7,486 bases of DNA from an uncultured Bacilli bacterium (GCA_934133015.1 CAKPAQ010000038.1:1-7486), one strand, 5' to 3'; counted from the stretch's first letter, positions 1 through 6,347 are shown. A program made the numbers and translations. The notes: a model not told the origin generated them from the sequence alone.

Positions 1-1567
1 AAACTATACTATATGGATTACGTCTAACTGCTTCTGTTAATTGTCCACCCTCTTCATATCCAACATATCCAGGAGGAGAACCAACAAGTCTGCTAACACT
101 GAATTTTTCCATATATTCACTCATATCAATTCTTATCATGTGCTTTTCATCATCAAATAATTCATATGCAAGTGTTCTAGCAATTTCAGTTTTACCAACA
201 CCAGTTGGACCTAAAAAGATAAATGAACCAATAGGTCGATTAGGATCTTTTATACCACTACGACTTTTCAATATTGCATCACTTACTAATTTTATTGCTT
301 CATCTTGACCAATTACTCTTTTTTTCATATTTTCTTCAAGTGCTAAAAGTTTTTCTTTTTCACCACTAACAAGTTTACTAACAGGGATATTAGTCCACTT
401 TGATATAACAGCCGCAATATCTTCAGAAGTTACTGTATCACTCAATATTTTATTTTTTTCTAAACTATTTAAATTATTAAGTTCTTTTTCAAGTTGTGGA
501 ATATCACCATGTCTAAGTTTAGCAGCACGCTCTAAATCATAATCATTCTCGGCTTGTTCCAAATCAAATTTTGCTTTTTCTATTTCCTTTTTCTTAGCTT
601 TTATATCATCGATAATATTCTTTTCTTTATCCCAAGCTTCTTTCAAACTCTTTTCTTCTTTCTGTAAATTTTCCAATGTTTCATCAATAGATTCAACACG
701 TTTTTTAGATAATTCATCTTTTTCCTTTTTAATAGCTTCACGTTCGATTTGAAGTCTCATAATTTCACGTGTCAAAGTATCAAGACTAGTTGGAACTGAA
801 TCCATTTGGACTCTAATAGTGGCACACGCTTCATCTACTAAATCTATTGCTTTATCAGGTAGGAACCTATCTGTTATATAGCGATTAGACATAACAGCAG
901 CTGATACTAAAGCTTTATCCATAATAGTAACACCATGATGGATTTCAAATCTTTCTTTTAAGCCACGCAAAATAGTAATAGTATCTTCAACTGTAGGTGG
1001 CATAACCATTATTTTTTGAAAACGTCGCTCTAGTGCACCATCTTTTTCAATATATTTACGATACTCATTAAGTGTAGTCGCACCAATAACATGTATTTCA
1101 CCACGAGCTAACATTGGTTTCAATATGTTAGAAGTATCCATGGCTCCATCTCCACCTGTACCTACAATAGTATGGATTTCATCAATGAATAAAATTATTT
1201 CACCATCTGATTTTTTAATTTCATTTAAGACTGCTTTTAAACGTTCCTCAAATTCACCTCTATATTTTGCACCAGCAATTAAACTAGCCATATCAAGTTC
1301 CCAAATAATTTTATTTTTCAAACTACTAGGAACATCACCTTTTACTATTCTAAGTGCAAGTCCTTCTACAATAGCTGTTTTACCTACACCAGGTTCTCCA
1401 ATTAGAACTGGATTATTTTTAGTTTTTCTTGATAATACACGGGTAATACTTCTTATTTCTTCATCCCTTCCGATTACAGGGTCTATTTTTCCTTTTTTTA
1501 CATCTTCAATAATATTACGCCCATATTTTTCAAGAACATTTTCTTCATTATTATTATTTTCATACAT
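1..1567 (-). CDS. clpB: ClpB disaggregase lacking the N-domain (3' end cut by window edge)
   Basis: ATP-dependent Hsp100 chaperone that threads aggregated cytosolic proteins through a hexameric ring, normally working with DnaK. The frame is open for 522 codons and runs off the left edge. Visible in order: NBD1 with Walker A GEPGVGKT (57-64), pore loop KYRG with Tyr102, Walker B ILFIDE (125-130) and arginine fingers R181/R182; a long coiled-coil middle domain (about 265-385, with LERAAKLR at 345-352); NBD2 Walker A GPTGVGKT (453-460) and the pore-2 region GYVGYEEGG (500-508). The long middle domain separates it from ClpC. Most of NBD2 and the C-terminus lie outside the window. The protein starts only about 11 residues before the LEKYGR segment that opens NBD1, so the usual N-domain of about 150 residues is absent. 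The ATG at 1567 has GGGGTGA (1573-1579) five bases upstream and a promoter just behind it, so the short form is native and not a fragment. Confidence 0.97.
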   Translation of the reverse strand, partial: MYENNNNEENVLEKYGRNIIEDVKKGKIDPVIGRDEEIRSITRVLSRKTKNNPVLIGEPGVGKTAIVEGLALRIVKGDVPSSLKNKIIWELDMASLIAGAKYRGEFEERLKAVLNEIKKSDGEIILFIDEIHTIVGTGGDGAMDTSNILKPMLARGEIHVIGATTLNEYRKYIEKDGALERRFQKIMVMPPTVEDTITILRGLKERFEIHHGVTIMDKALVSAAVMSNRYITDRFLPDKAIDLVDEACATIRVQMDSVPTSLDTLTREIMRLQIEREAIKKEKDELSKKRVESIDETLENLQKEEKSLKEAWDKEKNIIDDIKAKKKEIEKAKFDLEQAENDYDLERAAKLRHGDIPQLEKELNNLNSLEKNKILSDTVTSEDIAAVISKWTNIPVSKLVSGEKEKLLALEENMKKRVIGQDEAIKLVSDAILKSRSGIKDPNRPIGSFIFLGPTGVGKTEIARTLAYELFDDEKHMIRIDMSEYMEKFSVSRLVGSPPGYVGYEEGGQLTEAVRRNPYSIV

Positions 1568-1588
1568 AATTATCACCCCATGATTTGT

Positions 1589-1616
1589 ATTATACTCATA
1601 TTTTAGCACTTGTCAA
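1589..1616 (-). promoter_or_regulatory. clpB sigma-A-type promoter
   Basis: A perfect -35 TTGACA (1611-1616) and a perfect -10 TATAAT (1589-1594) are separated by 16 bases. The -35 sits inside the CIRCE spacer and right arm. Transcription should begin near 1582, giving a leader of only about 15 bases that contains the GGGGTGA ribosome-binding site. Consensus elements plus an operator suggest a strong promoter held down by HrcA. Confidence 0.88.
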
Positions 1617-1629
1617 TATAGAGTGCTAA
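1603..1629 (-). promoter_or_regulatory. CIRCE operator (HrcA-binding inverted repeat) of clpB
   Basis: Read in the clpB direction, this is TTAGCACTC, a 9-base spacer, then AAGTGCTAA. The consensus is TTAGCACTC-N9-GAGTGCTAA, so 17 of 18 arm positions match and the spacer is exact. CIRCE is bound by the heat-shock repressor HrcA. It overlaps the -35 element of the clpB promoter, so bound HrcA should block RNA polymerase. HrcA itself is not in this window. Confidence 0.95.
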
Positions 1630-1637
1630 AATATATT

Positions 1638-1674
1638 AAAAATTTAACAAAGTAGATTTTTACTACTTTGTTAA
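1638..1674 (-). terminator. Rho-independent terminator of ctpA
   Basis: A perfect 12-bp inverted repeat (1644-1655 with 1663-1674) and a 7-base loop are followed on the minus strand by A and then five Ts (1638-1642). The upstream arm includes the TAG stop (1663-1665) and the last three codons of ctpA. The stem is AT-rich but long. There is no T-tract in the plus direction, so it acts for ctpA and separates it from clpB. Confidence 0.8.
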
Positions 1675-2961
1675 TACTTCTAATGCTTTTTGCAATTGAT
1701 TATCAGTTTCATGTGAAGGATTATCATAATAAGTTTGGGCATCAAACTCAACGATAACTGTAGGTTCTACTCCAACTTCATTTATCCAATTACCTTTAGG
1801 AGTTAACCATTTTTGAATTGTATATTTAACAGTCGCACCATTATCTAATTGATAAGCTTTTTGGACTGTACCTTTTCCATAAGAATAAGTACCAACGACT
1901 TGCGCATCATATGATTCCTTTAATGCAGCTGCAAGAATCTCAGAAGCAGAAGCACTACCTTTATCAATTAAAACTGCTACATTATAATCTTTCTTAGTAT
2001 TAGTTTTATCTTTTTCCTTATCAACTACACCTTTTGTATCTAATTGATAAATAACTTTACCTTTTTCTAAGAATAATGAAGCTATATCAGTAACTGTACT
2101 TAAATATCCACCAGTATTACCACGAACATCTATAACTAATGAATCAAAACCTTCTGTTTCTAAAGTTGATAACTTATTAAGAAATTGTTGATAAGTATTA
2201 GCTGCAAAAATACTAATATTTATATATGCAACTTTTTTACCATTCTTTTCTAATATCTCACCAGAAACAGATTCTATATTAACAGATCCTAAATTAATAT
2301 CAAACTCAATCTCTTTATTATCCCTTAATACCTTCAATTTTACTGAACTATTAGTACTATTTTTAATCAAAGCAGCAATTTCAGAAGTTGTCTTACCAGT
2401 AACATCATTATCATCAACCATTATAATTTGATCATTTACCATTAATCCAGATTCTTTAGCTGGCGTTCCATCAAATATCTTAGAAATTGTCACAACATCA
2501 TCTTTTTGTTGAATTTCTACACCAATACCTGTATATTTACCATCAACTTGTTCACTAAAAGATTTTGTCTCATCTGGTGACATATAAACTGAATATTTAT
2601 CACCTAAGAAATCAATCATTCCTTTGATACCTGCATTAAGTAATTCATCCTGATTTATATCTTCATAATAATTTTCTTTAATATCATTATAAGTATTTAT
2701 AAACTGCCTTAATTCAGTAGGTACTACTTCTTCTTTAAATACTGCATCAGTTTTAGTTAGATTAGTTAAAAAATAACCTAAAAAGCCTCCAAGTACCAAC
2801 ATAATTACCATTATTAGAATAACTTCTAAATAGTTAAAACCTACTTTTTTTTCTACAACTACTTCTTTCACAACTACATTATCAATATCTTGTTCTTTTT
2901 TATTATTAGTTTTTTTATTACTTTTTACTACATCTTTAGTTTTGTTATCTTCCTTTTTCAT
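1663..2961 (-). CDS. ctpA: CtpA/Prc-type carboxy-terminal processing protease (S41) with PDZ domain
   Basis: Serine protease of the C-terminal processing peptidase family (peptidase S41A), expected to face the outside of the membrane and trim or degrade envelope proteins from their C-termini. Length 432 aa, normal for Bacillota CtpA/CtpB. Residues 1-40 are a Lys/Asn/Glu-rich cytoplasmic tail, 44-66 a single membrane anchor, about 125-215 a PDZ domain (GIGVEI at 145-150), and about 240-405 the protease core. By alignment from memory with E. coli Prc, the catalytic set is Ser338 (middle Ser of GSASASE), Lys363 and Gln367 (in YGKGTVQ), all present. ATG at 2961 has the strong site AGAGGTG (2966-2972) four bases away. 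The gene has its own promoter and a terminator overlapping its end, so it is probably transcribed alone. The substrate cannot be read from context, and the choice between ctpA and ctpB as name is arbitrary. Confidence 0.95.
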   Translation of the reverse strand: MKKEDNKTKDVVKSNKKTNNKKEQDIDNVVVKEVVVEKKVGFNYLEVILIMVIMLVLGGFLGYFLTNLTKTDAVFKEEVVPTELRQFINTYNDIKENYYEDINQDELLNAGIKGMIDFLGDKYSVYMSPDETKSFSEQVDGKYTGIGVEIQQKDDVVTISKIFDGTPAKESGLMVNDQIIMVDDNDVTGKTTSEIAALIKNSTNSSVKLKVLRDNKEIEFDINLGSVNIESVSGEILEKNGKKVAYINISIFAANTYQQFLNKLSTLETEGFDSLVIDVRGNTGGYLSTVTDIASLFLEKGKVIYQLDTKGVVDKEKDKTNTKKDYNVAVLIDKGSASASEILAAALKESYDAQVVGTYSYGKGTVQKAYQLDNGATVKYTIQKWLTPKGNWINEVGVEPTVIVEFDAQTYYDNPSHETDNQLQKALEVLTK

Positions 2962-2986
2962 AATGCACCTCTTTATATTCTATTTA

Positions 2987-2995
2987 ATTCTACCA
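2987..2995 (-). promoter_or_regulatory. Extended -10 promoter of ctpA
   Basis: TGG followed by TAGAAT forms an extended -10 (TGn plus a 5/6 hexamer) about 26 bases before the ATG and just upstream of the AGAGGTG site. No good -35 is seen at 16-18 bases; the upstream DNA is T-rich and is also the tail of the licD terminator. Confidence 0.55.
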
Positions 2996-3016
2996 CAAAA
3001 TATAAAAATAATATAG

Positions 3017-3050
3017 AAAAAAAAGATTATTCCTCTTTATAAGGATAATC
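3017..3050 (-). terminator. Rho-independent terminator of licD
   Basis: The stem pairs 3043-3050 (GATTATCC) with 3025-3033 (8 bp with one bulged A) and is followed by eight Ts on the minus strand (3017-3024). The upstream arm is formed by the codons for Asp291, Tyr292 and part of Pro293, so the hairpin starts inside the gene and spans its stop codon. Confidence 0.82.
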
Positions 3051-3920
3051 ACTATCTAAGTTTATATTTTTAACATGTTTTGGTTGACGTTTACTCTCAG
3101 GATAAGGATCAATCCATTTTTCACCATCCCATTTTTTTAAACAATTAGATGAATAATATTTTTTTAGCACCTTTTCTATGTTATTATATGAATAATATTG
3201 TCTACCTTCAAAATTATATTTTTTAAGTGGAAAAACATCTTCTTTTAGAAAAACAGGTTCATGCATAAATTTTTCCCAAGGAACTGATACTGGTTGGGAA
3301 ACTAATTTACTATTTTTATGCCATTTCATACTTTTTCTACTAAACCAATACACAAAATTCTTAAAAATGATTGGATTAATATGAATATTATCCAATAAAA
3401 CTATAAAAAACATATTAATCTTAACTATAGTTCTTTCTACTTCATCAATAAATTTATTTTGACTAACTGGTCCAATTGGAATCACATCAACAAAGATTCC
3501 ATCACCTTTTTTACATCTATTTTTCAACAAATAATTAACTTCTTCAACATAGGTATTCTTTTTTCTAATTTTCATCCATGGTCCAGAAATAACATTATAT
3601 CTCTTATCAAGTTCATAACAATCAAAATAAAAATCAGGTGATAAATCTTTTTGTAATACTTCTATAAATTTATCCCAATATTCTATTGGAATAGAAACAT
3701 CAATATCATCATCCCATGGTATAAATCCTTCATAATTAACCATACCTAAACTACTACCAGCTATAAGTAAATATGGTATATCATTTTTATCACAAACTCG
3801 TACTAATTCATCCATTATGGTTAATACTTCAAGCTGTAATTGTCTAACTGAAATAGTCTTACCATCTTTATACTCTTTTAAAATATATGTTTTATTATTA
3901 ATAATACTATTTTTTCCCAT
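3027..3920 (-). CDS. LicD family phosphotransferase
   Basis: LicD-family nucleotidyltransferase-fold enzyme. Characterised relatives move phosphocholine or a similar phospho-substituent from a CDP-linked donor onto teichoic acid or other surface glycans. The 297-aa protein carries the diagnostic block AGSSLG (54-59) then GFIPWDDDIDV (65-75), with metal-binding acidic residues at Asp70-Asp72-Asp74. GIFVDVIPIG (141-150) and the later FPLKKYNFEG block (230-239) are also typical. No signal peptide is seen, so it should act on the cytoplasmic side, although 168-180 is hydrophobic. ATG at 3920 has GGGAGTG (3925-3931) four bases upstream and an extended -10 promoter. No choline kinase, cytidylyltransferase or glycosyltransferase gene lies beside it, so the substituent and acceptor are unknown. 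Family assignment is secure; substrate is not. Confidence 0.9.
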   Translation of the reverse strand: MGKNSIINNKTYILKEYKDGKTISVRQLQLEVLTIMDELVRVCDKNDIPYLLIAGSSLGMVNYEGFIPWDDDIDVSIPIEYWDKFIEVLQKDLSPDFYFDCYELDKRYNVISGPWMKIRKKNTYVEEVNYLLKNRCKKGDGIFVDVIPIGPVSQNKFIDEVERTIVKINMFFIVLLDNIHINPIIFKNFVYWFSRKSMKWHKNSKLVSQPVSVPWEKFMHEPVFLKEDVFPLKKYNFEGRQYYSYNNIEKVLKKYYSSNCLKKWDGEKWIDPYPESKRQPKHVKNINLDSDYPYKEE

Positions 3921-3941
3921 AAGACACTCCCATATAATGAT

Positions 3942-3950
3942 AGTATACCA
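3942..3950 (-). promoter_or_regulatory. Extended -10 promoter of licD
   Basis: TGG followed by TATACT gives an extended -10 with a 5/6 hexamer, about 21 bases before the licD ATG. The expected -35 position has no clear TTGACA-like element. The design matches the ctpA promoter (TGG-TAGAAT). Confidence 0.6.
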
Positions 3951-3970
3951 TAATAAATAAAAATAAAGTT

Positions 3971-4009
3971 AAAAAATAGGTAAAAGATTAATTAATTTCT
4001 AATACTATT
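3971..4009 (-). terminator. Possible weak terminator of the superoxide dismutase gene
   Basis: On the minus strand AATAG (4005-4009) can pair with CTATT (3975-3979), with further partial pairing inside (AGA with TCT, UA with UA) across an internal loop. A short run of Ts follows (3971-3976). The hairpin begins in the last sod codons and spans its stop. It is imperfect and AT-rich, so this is tentative. Confidence 0.35.
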
Positions 4010-4588
4010 GTATATACAACTAGCGTTTCTAAAATCAGCAATTAATTTAAAATTATCTAAGTATTTTCCTTTATCATTTTCATAATTTAAATAATAAGCA
4101 TGTTCCCATAAATCAATATTAAATAACGGAACAAGATTATGTAATATTGGGCTATATTGATTTGAAAAATTCATAATATCAAGTGTTCCATCATTCTTTA
4201 ATACAATAAATGTATATCCAGAACCTTTAAGTGTTAAAGCTACCTCTTTTATTTTTGTCCAAAAATTATCATAATTACCATATTGTTTATTAATTTGAAA
4301 ATCTAATTTACCAGTAGGTAAATAACTTTTACTATTCATACTTTTCCAATATAAATCATGATTGATAACGCCACCAGCATTAAATAAAATGTTTTCTCGA
4401 TCCTCTCTAGGAAATTCATTAACATGATATAAAAGTTCAATCAAATTATAACGATAATCATAATCATCTTTCTTTAAGATATTATTTAGGTTATTAAGAT
4501 ATGTTTGTTGATGCTTATGATAATGTAGTCCCATTGTATGAGTATCAAAATATGGTTCTAAATCCTGATATAAATATGGCAATGGCAT
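3992..4588 (-). CDS. sodA: Superoxide dismutase, Mn/Fe family (Mn-type residues)
   Basis: Cytoplasmic enzyme that dismutates superoxide to oxygen and hydrogen peroxide. At 198 aa it has the usual length. It starts at the family's LPY..LEP motif and keeps all four metal ligands: His22 (MGLHYHKHQQTY), His77 (AGGVINHDLYW), Asp159 and His163 (DLWEHAYYL). The gateway Tyr30 and Glu162 are present. Gly73 with Gln144 (SNQYSP) is the arrangement seen in Mn enzymes; Fe enzymes usually carry the Gln near position 73. It has diverged: Ile75 stands where a Trp or similar aromatic is common before Asn-His, and the His usually following the first ligand is Tyr23. ATG at 4588 has no recognisable Shine-Dalgarno site, though the family N-terminus leaves little room for another start. 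The last codons may form part of a weak terminator. Metal preference is inferred from sequence only. Confidence 0.88.
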   Translation of the reverse strand: MPLPYLYQDLEPYFDTHTMGLHYHKHQQTYLNNLNNILKKDDYDYRYNLIELLYHVNEFPREDRENILFNAGGVINHDLYWKSMNSKSYLPTGKLDFQINKQYGNYDNFWTKIKEVALTLKGSGYTFIVLKNDGTLDIMNFSNQYSPILHNLVPLFNIDLWEHAYYLNYENDKGKYLDNFKLIADFRNASCIYNSIRN

Positions 4589-4624
4589 TAATTGATATAT
4601 AAAATCAACTCAATATAATAATAT

Positions 4625-4636
4625 TTGTTTAAACAA
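4625..4636. repeat. 12-bp perfect palindrome upstream of sodA
   Basis: TTGTTTAAACAA lies in the 59-base gap between the 125-aa membrane-protein gene and sodA, about 37 bases before the sodA ATG. It could be an operator or part of a weak hairpin. Palindromes of this length are expected by chance a few times in DNA this AT-rich, so no function is claimed. Confidence 0.35.
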
Positions 4637-4647
4637 TATATATGATA

Positions 4648-5025
4648 TTAATTAAAAGCAAGTTCAGTATCAATATTATCATCTACTATCGCTATAATTA
4701 AAAAAATAATACCACTTATTAAAATCAACAAAGAACCTATAAAAGAAGCATAGGTTAATATTTTTTTCTTATCAGTATCACAATCATTTAGTTCTAAAAT
4801 ATCCAAATAACTATCTTTCGCAAAATAATAATATATAAATAATAAAATTAAAAAGATAACTATCATCAAAATCTGATATTCTTCTTTACTATTTTCATCG
4901 TTATATAATATATATTTTTTTTCTTTACTATTTGCATACCAACTTAAAATTATTATACCAATATAGATAACCCAAATATAATTTTCAATTTTAATATCAT
5001 TAAGTCTATCTAATTTATCATTCAT
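4648..5025 (-). CDS. Conserved small membrane protein, three membrane segments, function unknown
   Basis: I cannot assign a function. The 125-aa product has a short polar N-terminus and predicted membrane segments at about 16-32, 50-69 and 91-114, separated by charged loops (32-49 rich in Lys/Glu; 70-90 with Lys86-Lys88). It ends in the acidic tail VDDNIDTELAFN. The N-terminal IKIENYIWVIYIG and C-terminal SGIIFLIIAIVDD...ELAFN blocks resemble, from memory, a family of uncharacterised membrane proteins in Clostridia and Bacilli. That recollection is unverified. The ATG at 5025 has no strong ribosome-binding site (only AAGAT-like bases), and a terminator hairpin ends 21 bases upstream. No convincing promoter fits between them, so it may depend on readthrough or on a promoter inside the hairpin region. 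Confidence 0.8.
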   Translation of the reverse strand: MNDKLDRLNDIKIENYIWVIYIGIIILSWYANSKEKKYILYNDENSKEEYQILMIVIFLILLFIYYYFAKDSYLDILELNDCDTDKKKILTYASFIGSLLILISGIIFLIIAIVDDNIDTELAFN

Positions 5026-5046
5026 AGTAAATCTTATTTTTCAAAT

Positions 5047-5079
5047 AAAAAATAATACTATAAACTAGTACTATTTTTT
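5047..5079 (-). terminator. Terminator hairpin ending the exported-protein operon
   Basis: A 13-bp stem (5047-5059 with 5067-5079) encloses a 7-base loop. In minus-strand RNA every position pairs, including one G-U; in plus-strand RNA the same position is an A-C mismatch, which favours minus-strand use. The stem ends in six As opposite six Ts, giving the U-tract. It overlaps the TAG stop (5058-5060) of the upstream reading frame. Confidence 0.7.
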
Positions 5080-5360
5080 ATTACTTTTTCAAAAACTGTT
5101 ACTTCTCTATAGTGTTCGACAATCTTATGGTAAAATGCATTTTTATCACAAACATCAGCTATAAAAAAGTCAACCTGAGAATTACCTAAATCATTTTTAA
5201 TGTCATTCAACACTCCAAGAGAACCAGTATCATCAAAATCAAGTTTGTTAATTTCGATAGTAATATCTTTTAATTCAATAATTCTTCTATTATAAACGAA
5301 TATAATTAAAATAAATGTAGTAATAAACCATTTATATAATCTAACAATAGTATTTATTCT
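5058..5360 (-). pseudogene. Membrane-anchored small ORF without a normal start codon (degraded gene or unusual start)
   Basis: After an in-frame TGA (5361-5363), this frame stays open for 100 codons to TAG at 5058. No ATG, GTG or TTG occurs in the first half; the first such codon is GTG at 5213. The translation looks like a real protein: a hydrophobic segment WFITTFILIIFVY followed by positively charged YNRR, then a mixed-charge soluble part (ELKDITIEINKLDFDD..., ending KNSTSL). Codon use resembles the neighbours and a terminator overlaps its stop, as with ctpA and licD. Possible non-standard starts are ATA at 5357, which would overlap the preceding gene's TAA as ATAA and give 99 aa, or ATT at 5348, giving 96 aa. 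Neither has a good ribosome-binding site. It may be a decayed gene that lost its ATG by one substitution, or a gene with a rare start. I do not recognise the family. Confidence 0.5.
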
Positions 5361-6334
5361 TCAAATACTGTAGGTATTTCTTCTTGACTATTAAATCCAC
5401 TTATAAAATAACTGTCTTGATAATCACGAACCCTATTTTCCATAGTATCATTTATTGGGATTAAAGTATAATCTTTTAAAATTACATATTTATAAGTAAA
5501 TGTTAAAATCTCATCATAATATTTGCTTAATAACTTCATTTTCATAGTAGTAGTAATCTCTTTATTCAAATTACTATCATAATATCTAACTATTTCATAA
5601 AAAGCTTTATCTGTTTTCAATATTCTTTCATTATAGATTCTTATTATCTTTTCTCCCTCATAGTTACCACTTGCTTTTTCTATATTAGGATATTTATTAT
5701 TTCCATAACTTATACCATATAAAACATTATCTTTTACATAAGCATAATTAGACATAAAATCATAATCTACTTTCTTACCAAGATATGTAGTAGAATATTC
5801 CCATTTTAAAGAATTACTTAAGCTATAAGATGCATTTTGATACATATCATATGAATCTCTAACTTTATTATCTAAATTATTATCCTGTAAAGTATACAAT
5901 GTATCATTATAATCATAAAATTTGATATCTGAACCAAAACCTGGTTGTATATTCATTACCTTAATATTTTCAGGAACATCGTATACTTTTTTATATTCAA
6001 ATTCACCATTACTCAATTTTTGAGGATTATAAACATAAATAGAATTATTGCTTATAAAGGCATAATTTCTGAAACAAGTATTTTCATTTAGTATTTCAGC
6101 TCCACTTATTTTCTTATAATTAGCTTCCTCTTTAGTTTTATTATTCTTTTTTAACACTGCTTCAATTAAGTTAGTTGGTTCATTATCTTTATTGTTATCA
6201 CTATTACTATTACCATTATTTTTATCATTACCATTACTAGTACTATTACCAGTTACTAATAATAAAGTTACTACAAGACCTATAATTAAAATGCAAATGA
6301 TAAAAGCAATATATAAGACTTTCTTATTTTTCAC
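5354..6334 (-). CDS. Membrane-anchored exported protein, function unknown
   Basis: I do not recognise this protein. With the start preferred here it has 326 residues: a short basic N-terminus (MKNKK), one membrane segment ending about 28 residues in, an Asn/Ser/Gly-rich linker of some 22 residues, then an extracellular domain of about 270. That domain contains recurring short aromatic strands (SIYVYN, DTLYTLQ, NVLYGIS, AFYEIVRYY), which could mean a beta-propeller-like fold; this is inference. There is no lipobox and no visible catalytic motif. The start chosen is GTG at 6334, served by AAAGGTGA five bases upstream. GTG at 6343 would add three residues and overlap the preceding stop by four bases but has a poorer site. 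It follows the 358-aa exported protein directly and is almost certainly co-transcribed and translationally coupled with it. It ends in TAA at 5354. Confidence 0.85.
   Translation of the reverse strand: MKNKKVLYIAFIICILIIGLVVTLLLVTGNSTSNGNDKNNGNSNSDNNKDNEPTNLIEAVLKKNNKTKEEANYKKISGAEILNENTCFRNYAFISNNSIYVYNPQKLSNGEFEYKKVYDVPENIKVMNIQPGFGSDIKFYDYNDTLYTLQDNNLDNKVRDSYDMYQNASYSLSNSLKWEYSTTYLGKKVDYDFMSNYAYVKDNVLYGISYGNNKYPNIEKASGNYEGEKIIRIYNERILKTDKAFYEIVRYYDSNLNKEITTTMKMKLLSKYYDEILTFTYKYVILKDYTLIPINDTMENRVRDYQDSYFISGFNSQEEIPTVFEE
6184..6252. repeat. Low-complexity tract encoding an Asn/Ser-rich linker
   Basis: Near-repeats of ATTACCATTA and CTATTACC encode an Asn/Ser/Gly/Asp-rich spacer just outside the membrane segment of the second exported protein. 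The imperfect repeat units suggest expansion by slippage. The tract joins the anchor to the folded domain and probably varies in length between strains. Confidence 0.5.
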
Positions 6335-6339
6335 ATCTA

Positions 6340-6347
6340 TCACCTTT
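6340..6347 (-). promoter_or_regulatory. Shine-Dalgarno site that decides the GTG start at 6334
   Basis: AAAGGTGA on the minus strand pairs well with the 3' end of 16S rRNA and lies five bases before GTG 6334. It includes the TGA stop of the preceding gene (6340-6342), so a ribosome finishing that gene covers the start site. The next in-frame codon after that stop is TAG, a double stop. Confidence 0.55.

Noticed and set aside
1125..1583. Plus-strand open frame of 152 codons
   Set aside because: It lies entirely antisense to clpB, whose minus-strand translation matches the family without a break. The plus frame has hydrophobic, Ser/Pro-rich composition typical of an antisense shadow.
3459..3641. 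Plus-strand open frame of 60 codons
   Set aside because: Antisense to the conserved GIFVDVIPIG region of the LicD gene; no ribosome-binding site and no protein-like pattern.
5332..5360. Programmed -1 frameshift joining the 326-aa exported protein to the startless frame
   Set aside because: The required shift window between the -1 frame TGA (5361-5363) and the 0-frame TAA (5354-5356) contains no X-XXY-YYZ slippery heptamer, and no clear stimulatory structure was seen.
6340..6342. Possible UGA-as-tryptophan code, given the Mollicutes-like features
   Set aside because: All tryptophans in the conserved families are TGG, no family is interrupted by TGA, and this TGA is a normal stop followed in frame by TAG.
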